NCBI GenBank assembly: GCA_005793345.1 | Contig: SXSU01000023.1 | Location: 1 to 47,443 of the forward strand | Reading direction: 5' to 3' | From: Bdellovibrionales bacterium | GTDB lineage: Bacteria; Bdellovibrionota; Bdellovibrionia; Bdellovibrionales; Bdellovibrionaceae | Length of the DNA: 47,443 nucleotides | Part shown: one piece after another, positions 8,936 to 16,530 of the stretch | Position numbering within the stretch: position 1 is the first letter of the stretch | Layout of the letters: each line of letters opens with the position of its first letter | Notes under the pieces: generated by a model | Told to the model about the DNA's origin: nothing | What the model saw: only the letters and a program-made list of their open reading frames with translations | The model's database searches: none | Made by a program: the position numbers and the translations under genes

Positions 8936-10336
8936 ATGCAAATTATGGAAATAAAGTTTGATCAAGGTACATATTTAGTAAATGTAAAATCCGAAATTCG
9001 AAGTTCAAAGGAATTAGTTTCGGAACTTCAAAAAAATTTTGGAATGGTTTGGGATAGTAGAGTTCAATTATTTCGAGTCTTAGCAAATAAAAAAACTGAC
9101 TTTATTAAGTACCTCGAATCAATTGATATAAAAATTAAAATTATAGTAAATCCTAAAAAAATCAACTTTATCCAATTTAATAACAATTTAAAATGGAATA
9201 GTGAGATTCAACTTAGAGATTATCAAAAAGATGCGGCTTTAAATTGGATTAAAAATAATAATCGGGGCATAGTAATTTTGCCGACTGGTGCTTGAAAAAC
9301 ACGGCTGAGTATTTATTGTATTTCAAAGGTAAATAAAACCACATTAATATTAGTTCCAACAAGAGTTTTACTTCATCAGTGGATTGAATCAATTAAAGAA
9401 TTTTACTTAGAGGCAATAGGATTATTAGGAGATGGAAATGTAAAAATAGAAAAAATAACTGTTTGTACATTTGAAAGTGCAAAAATTTGGATGGCTCAAG
9501 TTGGAGACCTATTTGATTTAGTAATTGTTGATGAAGCTCATCACTTTATTAGTGATTATGGTAGAGAAATTCTAGAAATGAGCCCGAGTAGTCAAATTCT
9601 TGGTTTATCAGCTACTTTTACTGATGATGTTTCAGAGTTAAAAAAAGTAAAACCATATTTGGGAGATGTTGTATACAAATTAAGTTTATTAGACTTAAAA
9701 GGAAAAGTTTTAGCAAATTATAAACATATTATTCAAGAGGTTAGTCTTAGTAGTGCAGATCAATTTTTTTATAATAAAAAAATGCAAGATTTCAAATCCT
9801 TGATAGATAAACTTCAAAGCGACTCTGAAAATTTACTTAATAAAAAAGAAATTTTTCAATTATTATTAAAATCAAATAAAGGAAAACAAGCATTAAGTTG
9901 TTTACATCAGGCAAAAGCAATTGTTGCTCGTTGTGACTCTAAAATTATATATTTAAATGAGCTTTTGCTGAGATTTAGACATAAAAAGATTCTGATTTAT
10001 ACAGCTGATACAATAATGGCGATGAGAGTTGCAAAAAACTTATTTATAATGCCGATCACAGCTCAGACCACTCAAAAACAACGAAAGATAATAATCGAAA
10101 GTTTTAAGAGAAATGAGATTGGTGCATTAGTTACTTGTAAAGTTTTAAATGAAGGTTTTGATGTTCCCAATGCTGATATGGCGATTATTATTGGAGGGAC
10201 TCAGGGTAGACGTGAACATGTACAAAGAATTGGAAGAATTTTGCGTCCCTCTGAAGGAAAAGTTGCTATTGTTTATGAGTTAATTTGCAAAGGTACTTTT
10301 GAAATTCATCACTCTAATTTAAGGAATACAAACTAA
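8936..10336 (+). pseudogene. XPB-like SF2 helicase with a TGA inside Walker A
   Basis: One reading frame from 8936 to 10336 encodes a complete XPB-type helicase of 466 positions, interrupted by a single TGA at 9293-9295. The interrupted motif reads ILPTGA-stop-KT, where the family has PTGAGKT; GGA to TGA explains it. After the stop the frame continues with LILVPTRVLLHQW (Ia), VDEAHH (motif II, about residue 199), GLSAT (III), LVTCKVLNEGFDVP (V) and QRIGRILRPSEGK (VI). The N-terminus has the XPB damage-recognition-like segment and LRDYQKDAALNWI. A restart at 9491 would lack motif I and be inactive. Sequencing error or rare readthrough are the alternatives. The Bax1-like gene follows after 77 bases. 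Confidence 0.85.
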
Positions 10337-10370
10337 AGTTTGTATTTTCAAACTTTAGTTTGGGTTTTCA
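10325..10370. repeat. Double inverted repeat over the XPB stop codon
   Basis: A 9-bp perfect stem AATACAAAC (10325-10333) / GTTTGTATT (10338-10346) has the XPB stop codon in its four-base loop. A second stem CAAAC (10349-10353) / GTTTG (10358-10362) follows. The two stems are also complementary to each other, so alternative pairings exist. A similar CAAAC-TTTC-GTTTG hairpin followed by ATTTTCAT occurs in the repeat at 31379-31410. It may act as a 3' mRNA stabiliser or attenuator before the Bax1-like gene. Confidence 0.6.
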
Positions 10371-10413
10371 TAATAAGATTACTAAATATAACCAGCTTTA
10401 AATTGGATCAATA

Positions 10414-11703
10414 ATGAAGCAAGTAAAATTACCTTATACAATAGTAAATAATCAAATTATACCTCAGTTTTATAATGAGCTAGACTTTCCATGGTTAAAA
10501 AAACTATTAAATGAATTAGACAAATTTAAAAACAAATCAGTTCTTGAATGGCAAGATTATTCAAAAAGAGGTTTTGACTTTGATAAACCTTATATAATAT
10601 TCATGTTTGCATTATCAGAAATTGAAAAAAAACTTATTGAAGAAAATCTTGAAAGCGAAACTGGTGATAAAATTGACTCTTTTGAGTTGAGACTAAATTT
10701 ATTTAAATCTGTTCAACAAGTTAAAATTAATAACTTTGATGATACTAAAATTGGAATAAAAAAATTTAGACAATTGAGCTATTCCAATATTTTTATTAAT
10801 TATAAGAATGAAAGTTGGGTTCAAAGTTTAACAGATAATTATAAAAAAATAAAAAGTATTAAAGAGTATACTGAAACTCCACTAGAAGATTTTATCGATT
10901 TAAATTTATTTAATGACACTGATGAATTAAAATTAATTAAGGGTACGAATAAATTTCAAGACATAAATTTTTTAATTAATTTTTTAAATTCAAACTTAAT
11001 TCGAAAGTTGATGCTCAATTCTGTTGTAGTAGAAATTGAAACGACTGACCATTGCAAAAGAATCATGAGACAGGCTAAGTTAAGGGGATTAATTTGTGAA
11101 ATAAAAACCAGTGACGGTCTTAAATATAGAATAAGAATTTCAGGTCCGCTATCTGTTTTAAAGGAAACTAAAATATATGGAAAAAGACTGCACGAATTCA
11201 TTCCTATTTTATTTTGGAGTTACAAATTTAAATTAAAAGCAAAATGTAAGTTTTTGGATAGTCAATATTCTGATTTATTTATAGACTCCTCTATGCAATT
11301 AAAACCAGCTAATCCTCCAAAAAATTTTGATAGATTACTAGAAGAAAAATTTTATAAAGAGTTTAGTCAACTTAATCCAGCTTACTCAATCTGGAGAGAA
11401 GCTGAGCCTTTTAAATTAGAAGACAGATTATTTTTTCCTGACTTTACGATCGAAGGAGGGGATTTGGTTAGCCCGATAGTGATAGAGATTGTTGGATATT
11501 GGGGTGATGAATACATTCAAAAAAAAATTGAAGAAATACATACTCTAAAAAATAGAAAATGCATATTTTGTATAAACTCAAAATATAAAATCGAATTTGA
11601 TATCCCAATTACTCAAAATCATCAGTATATTTTTTTTAAAAGAAAAATTGGCGCAAAACAAGTGATGGAGGCTATTAATTTAATAAACTTAAGTTTAAAA
11701 TGA
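10414..11703 (+). CDS. Bax1-like nuclease (DUF790), partner of XPB
   Basis: A 429-residue protein matching DUF790, the family of archaeal Bax1, a nuclease that binds and stimulates XPB helicase in DNA unwinding and cleavage. Recognisable segments are the LRGLICEIKTSDGLKYRIRI / SGPLSVL region (residues about 225-250) and the C-terminal nuclease core with REAEPFKLEDRLFFPDFT and VIEIVGYWGDEYIQKKIEEI; the PDF and EIVG acidic residues fit a PD-(D/E)xK-like site. The frame is intact and ends in TGA. It sits directly behind the broken XPB-like gene, the usual pairing, so it is either free-standing now or evidence that XPB is still made. Confidence 0.75.
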   Translation: MKQVKLPYTIVNNQIIPQFYNELDFPWLKKLLNELDKFKNKSVLEWQDYSKRGFDFDKPYIIFMFALSEIEKKLIEENLESETGDKIDSFELRLNLFKSVQQVKINNFDDTKIGIKKFRQLSYSNIFINYKNESWVQSLTDNYKKIKSIKEYTETPLEDFIDLNLFNDTDELKLIKGTNKFQDINFLINFLNSNLIRKLMLNSVVVEIETTDHCKRIMRQAKLRGLICEIKTSDGLKYRIRISGPLSVLKETKIYGKRLHEFIPILFWSYKFKLKAKCKFLDSQYSDLFIDSSMQLKPANPPKNFDRLLEEKFYKEFSQLNPAYSIWREAEPFKLEDRLFFPDFTIEGGDLVSPIVIEIVGYWGDEYIQKKIEEIHTLKNRKCIFCINSKYKIEFDIPITQNHQYIFFKRKIGAKQVMEAINLINLSLK

Positions 11704-11985
11704 ATTTTTATTTATGAAAGATAGACGCGAGAATGTTTTGATAACTAGAAGCAAAGAATAAAAACTTTTAAAATTAGAAATTAATTTGACTTTTTAAATT
11801 TTTTACTTATTCTGTGTGGTTATTACTACAGGATTGTATTTATCCAATCCATTGAGTTAAATCGAACTAAACCTATCTCCTTTATAGTATCTTCATATAA
11901 TTACATTTTTAGTAACTTCAGATAATGTAGTGGATTTTATTCATAAATTTAGAACTCCAGACATCCTAAAAAGTTAATTAATAAG

Positions 11986-12002
11986 AGTATAAATTTTATA
12001 CT
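11986..12002. promoter_or_regulatory. Inverted repeat, possible operator
   Basis: AGTATAA / TTATACT arms with a three-base spacer form a 17-bp palindrome. A further TATTATACT half-site follows within 20 bases (ending at 12022). It lies about 200 bases upstream of the peptide start. It could be a dimeric regulator site, but no regulator gene is adjacent and AT-rich palindromes arise by chance. Confidence 0.3.
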
Positions 12003-12156
12003 TTTAAATATAAATATTATACTGTTCTATTGATCAAATAATTCTCTAAATTTGCTTAATTTCTTTAAAAATAGAATAAAATTTATTCAATTCGAATAAA
12101 GTAAACTTAAATTCATTGAGAACTGGGCTTTATATTGCAACTCCCAATATTTATAA

Positions 12157-12175
12157 AAACATGAATTTCATGTTT
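12157..12175. promoter_or_regulatory. Perfect 19-bp palindrome upstream of the peptide gene
   Basis: AAACATGAA (12157-12165), T, TTCATGTTT (12167-12175) is a perfect inverted repeat that ends 28 bases before the peptide ATG and 15 before its Shine-Dalgarno sequence. Its position suits an operator just downstream of a promoter, or a 5' UTR hairpin that stabilises a highly expressed short mRNA. No family-specific protein site is recognised. Confidence 0.5.
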
Positions 12176-12203
12176 AAATTGCAAATTAATAAAGGAGTAT
12201 AAA

Positions 12204-12278
12204 ATGGGAAAAAGAAGATCAGAGTTAACTACATTAGGAACTGGCACAGAAGTTATTTCAACAACAAATTCTAAGTAA
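12204..12278 (+). CDS. Candidate RiPP precursor peptide, 24 residues
   Basis: A 24-codon gene with an unusually strong ribosome binding site: AAAGGAG at 12191-12197, six bases before ATG. The peptide begins MGKRRSEL (a short basic leader-like part). The rest is dominated by hydroxyl and glycine residues: Ser/Thr at 6, 9, 10, 13, 15, 19, 20, 21 and 23, Gly at 12 and 14, no Cys. It is followed by two hairpins and then, 106 bases after its stop, by a YcaO-domain gene and an ABC exporter. This is the classic order precursor, attenuator, modifying enzyme, exporter of ribosomally made modified peptides. YcaO enzymes can form oxazolines from Ser/Thr or modify backbone amides. The function is inferred from context; the peptide matches no class I know. 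Confidence 0.62.
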   Translation: MGKRRSELTTLGTGTEVISTTNSK

Positions 12279-12305
12279 AAAATAAATTTTATAAATATTA
12301 CACAT

Positions 12306-12326
12306 GAGGTGATTACCAATCACCTC
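12306..12326 (+). terminator. Hairpin after the peptide gene (attenuator-like)
   Basis: Perfect 9-bp stem GAGGTGATT / AATCACCTC with loop ACC. There is no long T run after it, so it may protect the 3' end of the short peptide mRNA or partly terminate. The inner TGATT...AATCA pairs match second hairpins of the dispersed repeats at 31353 and 36600, with different outer base pairs. Confidence 0.55.
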
Positions 12327-12337
12327 AACTTTCTATT

Positions 12338-12363
12338 AAAACCATAATTTTAATTATGGTTTT
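12338..12363. terminator. AT-rich hairpin between peptide gene and YcaO gene
   Basis: Arms AAAACCATAATT (12338-12349) and AATTATGGTTTT (12352-12363) form a 12-bp stem with a two-base loop, A-rich on the 5' side and T-rich on the 3' side, as in a bidirectional intrinsic terminator. It ends 20 bases before the YcaO ATG. Partial termination here would make the peptide mRNA more abundant than the enzyme mRNA. Confidence 0.55.
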
Positions 12364-12383
12364 ATCATTAGGGAAAAATCTTT

Positions 12384-13628
12384 ATGAATAAAAATTCAAT
12401 TATGGAAATTAATTTAAACAATCAAGTAGTTGAGTCCCAAATGAGAAATAAATTAGATGAATGCCTGCAAGAATTGAAGTTAAATAAGCAAATAATTGAA
12501 CAGTCCTCCGACAAAAGAGTTACTTTTTCTTGTTTATACAATTTAGAGGGAGAAGAAGTATCTGCGGGATCAGGCAATGGATTGTCATCAGAAGTAAAAT
12601 CGTTTGCAGAATCTATAGAACATTTATTTGTATATAAATTTCGATCGCAGATACTAAAAAAAAGTATTTCAGAAATTAAAAATCAAATTGAATTTAAAAA
12701 TGATAAAATTCTAAATGCAATTGATAAGAACGAAAAAATTGAAACGTCTCTTTTTAGATCTCTTTTGGAACCACAAAAATTAATTTATGTACCTACAAAC
12801 TATGTAGAAATGGGTTCGCAAGAACGTGATTTTCATAAACTAACACAGTATTTTTCATCTTCAGGATTTAGTTTTCATTCAAACTTTATTGAGGCCACAT
12901 ATCATGGGTTGTTGGAGCTTATGGAACGTCATATATATTCTAAGTTCTTGTTAGGATACTATAATGCTGTTTCAGTTAATTTTGAAGTTGTTAATTCTGG
13001 GAATGAAGCTGTCGATAAGTGGGTTTTCGAACATGTTAAAAAGATGGAATTACAATTTAACGGAAAAATAATTTTACTTTTGATTATTTCACCATTTGCT
13101 GTGAATACTACTTTGGCGATTTTCTATCCTAATGATAATTCTTCAGATAAAAAAATTCTCATTCCTCAGATAGGCTCGAAGTGCGCTTTAAATTTTGGTG
13201 AATCTTTAGTAGGTTCAATAAATGAATTAAATCAAGTTTTATATTTGTATTCTGATGAAGAAAAAAACGAAGATCAAAAGATTCTAAATAAATTTTTAGA
13301 TGATAAAAATGCATTAAATATTGTTTTACTTAGTGATATAAAGAGTAATGTGAATAGTTATTGTTGCTTTAATGATTCAAGATTAAATTATAGCAAGAGT
13401 GGTGTCGCAAAACTTCTAAAAACAACTGAAGATAAAATAAGTTACTTAATTATTCAACTTAAAGATCTTGGGTATTATCCATTATTCAGAATTATAAATG
13501 AATTTAAAAATGAATGTTGTATCGTGCAAACTTTTATACCTGGCTTTGAAAAATTTAATCTCATTAGAAATGGAATTAAATTAGAGCCACATATGAAAAT
13601 GATAACAAAAAATAATAAAGAGATCTAG
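12384..13628 (+). CDS. YcaO-domain enzyme, candidate RiPP-modifying ATPase
   Basis: A 414-residue protein with the YcaO pattern. GSGNGLSSE (62-70) stands for the GKG loop, with E76 and E79 in SFAESIEHL. The second ATP/Mg site is EATYHGLLELMERH (E170, E178, E181), followed by ALNFGESLVGSINELNQ around residue 270. The C-terminal ending GYYPLF...TFIPGFEKF corresponds to the family's RVxxPGLE segment. YcaO proteins phosphorylate peptide amides with ATP to make azolines, thioamides or amidines. The Ser of the usual Sx3E motif is Lys here, and no proline-rich PxPxP tail is seen. No TfuA, E1-like or dehydrogenase partner is nearby. AGGGA lies nine bases before ATG; the ABC gene starts one base after the stop. 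Confidence 0.8.
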   Translation: MNKNSIMEINLNNQVVESQMRNKLDECLQELKLNKQIIEQSSDKRVTFSCLYNLEGEEVSAGSGNGLSSEVKSFAESIEHLFVYKFRSQILKKSISEIKNQIEFKNDKILNAIDKNEKIETSLFRSLLEPQKLIYVPTNYVEMGSQERDFHKLTQYFSSSGFSFHSNFIEATYHGLLELMERHIYSKFLLGYYNAVSVNFEVVNSGNEAVDKWVFEHVKKMELQFNGKIILLLIISPFAVNTTLAIFYPNDNSSDKKILIPQIGSKCALNFGESLVGSINELNQVLYLYSDEEKNEDQKILNKFLDDKNALNIVLLSDIKSNVNSYCCFNDSRLNYSKSGVAKLLKTTEDKISYLIIQLKDLGYYPLFRIINEFKNECCIVQTFIPGFEKFNLIRNGIKLEPHMKMITKNNKEI

Positions 13629-13629
13629 T

Positions 13630-15312
13630 ATGAATTATATTTTAAAATTTTTTAAAGAAGCCTATTCCTCAAATAAAAAGTTAATAATTATAAATTTATT
13701 ATTAACTACAAGTTATAAAATTCTAATTATTTTATTGCCAGTTGCTGTTGGCAATGCTTTTGATATTTTAAATAAAGTAAAAAGCTTAATGAGCAATTCT
13801 ATCAGCTTAGATTTTTCCATTGCTATTGGTACAATTATATTATTACTGTTATTAATAATATTCGTATCTCCTTTTCAAGCAAAAGTGCAGTCAGAATTAG
13901 TTAATAATATTATTTTGCAAAAATCTATAGACTGGTTCAATACTTTGTTTTCTAAAGATTTTAGATTCTTTATAAATAAAAATGCTGCTCGAAATGCAAA
14001 TATAGTTGAAAGAGCACTTCAAGCTCATGAAAAATTATTAAATCATTTATTTGAAGTCATCTTACCGGTGATTATTGAAATTCTAATTTCAATATTTGTA
14101 TTATCTAAAATTGTCGGTTTTTACTTTATTCCATACTTAATAATAATGATTTTATTTCAACTTAAGTTTACGCTAAAATTAATTAATGAACGTCGACACC
14201 ATATCAGTGAACTTAACGAAATTGAAGATGAATCAGCAGAAATAATAATTGAAGTTTTAAGTAAGGGGTTACTTTATAAAACTTACAACAAAGTAAATTT
14301 AGCACTCAATAGACTCGAAAAAGTATTTAGAGAATATGCTAATAAAAATATTCTTATTAGCAAGAGTGGAAGTAAGTTAAATTTGGTGCCATTTTCATTT
14401 CAGACATTTTCGCAAATTTTTGGACTTATTTTAAGTTTTATTTTAATTCAAAAAAATTTAATATCAATTGGACAAGCGGTTGCTATTTTGGCAATTATGA
14501 ATCGCTTTTCTATATCTGTCAGTGAAAGTGTTGGTGCCTTTAGAGTATTAGATCAATTTAATATTGATATAAAAGAATTACTTTCTTTATTATCTGAACC
14601 TTCAATTTTTCGAATATCAAAAATTTTCAATTCGTATTCAGAACTTTCAAATCCAGAAAATTTAAATATAAAGGAGTTAAACTTAAAACCTTTTGAATAT
14701 TCTAAAAGCGAATTTACAATATTTTCTGACAAAAGTTTTAAATTTGAAATTGGTGATCGAGTAGTTATGACCGGACCTAGTGGGAATGGCAAATCAACAT
14801 TATTAGAGCTGTGTGCAGGTCTAGATCAAAAAAGTCGTGAAATTGTATGTCTTGATCCGAATAAAAGTTTGCAGGATTTTTCAAACGAGGAGCACTTAAG
14901 TTTAGTAATTTTTTCTCCTCAAGATCCATTAATTATCACAGGCAACATTTATGATAATTTATTAATTGAAGAAATAAAACTATCTCCATCTGAGAAAGAA
15001 AAAATCCATACTTTATTGCGAGAGTTAAGTTTAGAACACTTAATATCAAGATCTACTGAACTTTTAAATACTGAGAAAATCAGCGGAGGGGAAGCCAAGA
15101 GAATTTCGATTGCGAGAAGTTTAATGCGATCTGCAAAAGTATATTTATTTGATGAGCCAACAGCTGGACTTAACGAAGAATTACAGAAAAAAGTTTGGGA
15201 TTGTATTTTTACTTATACTAAAGACTCGATACTAATATGTACAACACATGACTCGTCAATTATATCTGAATTTTCTCGTAAAGTTACAGTTTTAAAGGGT
15301 GCTGTCGAATAA
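13630..15312 (+). CDS. ABC exporter (fused membrane and ATPase domains), candidate peptide exporter
   Basis: A 560-residue half-transporter with six membrane segments (about residues 15-300), then an ATPase domain. Walker A is GPSGNGKST (about 381-389), the Q-loop is SPQDP, the signature ISGGEAKR lies near 484, Walker B is VYLFDEPTAG near 503, and the H-loop is CTTHD. All catalytic parts are present. There is no N-terminal C39 peptidase domain, so any leader removal would need another protease. The gene starts one base after the YcaO stop, so the two are co-translated, supporting export of, or immunity to, the modified peptide. Confidence 0.85.
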   Translation: MNYILKFFKEAYSSNKKLIIINLLLTTSYKILIILLPVAVGNAFDILNKVKSLMSNSISLDFSIAIGTIILLLLLIIFVSPFQAKVQSELVNNIILQKSIDWFNTLFSKDFRFFINKNAARNANIVERALQAHEKLLNHLFEVILPVIIEILISIFVLSKIVGFYFIPYLIIMILFQLKFTLKLINERRHHISELNEIEDESAEIIIEVLSKGLLYKTYNKVNLALNRLEKVFREYANKNILISKSGSKLNLVPFSFQTFSQIFGLILSFILIQKNLISIGQAVAILAIMNRFSISVSESVGAFRVLDQFNIDIKELLSLLSEPSIFRISKIFNSYSELSNPENLNIKELNLKPFEYSKSEFTIFSDKSFKFEIGDRVVMTGPSGNGKSTLLELCAGLDQKSREIVCLDPNKSLQDFSNEEHLSLVIFSPQDPLIITGNIYDNLLIEEIKLSPSEKEKIHTLLRELSLEHLISRSTELLNTEKISGGEAKRISIARSLMRSAKVYLFDEPTAGLNEELQKKVWDCIFTYTKDSILICTTHDSSIISEFSRKVTVLKGAVE

Positions 15313-15494
15313 TCGCTTTCAGTCGTTGAATCTTTAGATTTTCAATTTTAAAGGGTATTGAATCTAAATATCGTTAATTTCTAGTTTGTAAATTCATTAT
15401 AGCGATTAGGATCCGACACTTAACTAGTTTAGGTCTATGTCTAGCCCAAAAATATATTAATTTATTTTCTAGTTGATATCAAAATGTAATCATT

Positions 15495-16481
15495 ATGATT
15501 ATGAGCTTAGTAGTAGAATTTTATGGAGTGAGAGGATCACTACCTTTTAATATTAGTCCGACAGAAACTGCAGAAAATTTTCGGCAGATGATGTTTGATT
15601 TTTTTAATTCAGGTTTTACACAAGTTTCTGAATTTGATCAGTATATAAAAACTAAACACATCCCTACTCTTGGGGGTTATGGCACGCATACTACTTGTGT
15701 TTCTATCGAATCAAAAAAAACTGAAATTATAATCGATGGTGGCACTGGAATAAGAGCTCTTGGTAAAAAATTAATGAAAAAGGAATTCTCAAGCGGACAA
15801 GGTGAATGCCATATTTTTATGACTCACTTTCATTGGGATCATATTTTAGGTTTGCCATTTTTTGAGCCCGCATATGTTGCTGGTAATAAAATTCACATTT
15901 ACTCTGTTCAGCCTGAAGTTAGAACATTTATAGAAACAGTTTTAAGTTTTCCGTACAATCCTTATCCTCATGGTTGGAAGTGTGATGTTCAATTTCATAT
16001 TCTTCTCCCACGAACCGAAATTCAATTGCATGATATGAAAATTACACCTTATCAGCTCGATCATCCAGATCCTTGTTGGGGTTATAAAATCGAATCAGGT
16101 GGAAAAGTTTATTCTCATGCAACTGATACCGAGGCAACTCGAGTATCACGAAAAAGCCTTGGACTTGATTTACCTTTTTATCAAGGTGTCGACCTGATTT
16201 TTTTTGATGGGCAATATACTCTAAAGGATCTAGCAGAAAAAATTAATTGGGGACATAGTGCTGCTCAAATTGGTTTAGATTTAGCTATTAGAGAAGGTAT
16301 AAAAAAAATTGTATTTTCACATCATGATCCATTAGCCAATTCTCAACGTATAAAAGCGTTAGAACGACAAACTGAAGAGTATTATGAGTGGAGAATAGAA
16401 CAAGCTCGAAGAAATAAGGAGCAAATTAATGAAGTGGATTGGAGCTTTTCGTATGAAGGGCAAAGAATAGAGTTAAAGTAA
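15495..16481 (+). CDS. Metallo-beta-lactamase-fold hydrolase
   Basis: A 328-residue protein of the MBL superfamily. It has GGYGTHTTCVSIE, IIIDGGTGIRALG, the metal motif THFHWDH at about residues 110-116, LDHPDPCWGYKIE, then DGQYT and a C-terminal SHHDP. The layout resembles PhnP/RNase Z-like phosphodiesterases rather than beta-lactamases. An ATG at 15501 is an alternative start two codons later. It lies 49 bases before a cyclic-nucleotide-binding sensor gene on the same strand, so a role in cyclic-nucleotide or other phosphodiester turnover is possible but unproven. Confidence 0.8.
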   Translation: MIMSLVVEFYGVRGSLPFNISPTETAENFRQMMFDFFNSGFTQVSEFDQYIKTKHIPTLGGYGTHTTCVSIESKKTEIIIDGGTGIRALGKKLMKKEFSSGQGECHIFMTHFHWDHILGLPFFEPAYVAGNKIHIYSVQPEVRTFIETVLSFPYNPYPHGWKCDVQFHILLPRTEIQLHDMKITPYQLDHPDPCWGYKIESGGKVYSHATDTEATRVSRKSLGLDLPFYQGVDLIFFDGQYTLKDLAEKINWGHSAAQIGLDLAIREGIKKIVFSHHDPLANSQRIKALERQTEEYYEWRIEQARRNKEQINEVDWSFSYEGQRIELK

Positions 16482-16530
16482 AAAAAAGAAATTATATGAT
16501 AAAAATGTGTAATTACAGAAAGGAGAAAAA

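Larger units (their letters stand above)
11704..12203. other. 500-base leader/intergenic region before the peptide gene
   Basis: This very AT-rich stretch has no gene I can support. It holds two perfect inverted repeats (listed separately) and a possible promoter at 11786-11813 (TTGACT, 16 bases, TATTCT). Promoter calls are weak in such AT-rich DNA. A 15-codon frame from about 11714 lacks a ribosome binding site. The length of the region before a 24-codon gene suggests regulated expression of the downstream locus. Confidence 0.5.

Noticed and set aside
9293..9295. TGA decoded as glycine (genetic code 25), making the helicase intact
   Set aside because: Many confident genes here end in TGA at the expected place (flippase at 2857-2859, Bax1-like at 11701-11703, GroES-like at 21655-21657), and glycine is written with GGN throughout. 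Code-wide reassignment is not credible; a local mutation or error is.
12113..12319. 68-codon minus-strand frame over the peptide gene
   Set aside because: It has no ribosome binding site or recognisable content and lies antisense to the palindrome, peptide gene and hairpin.
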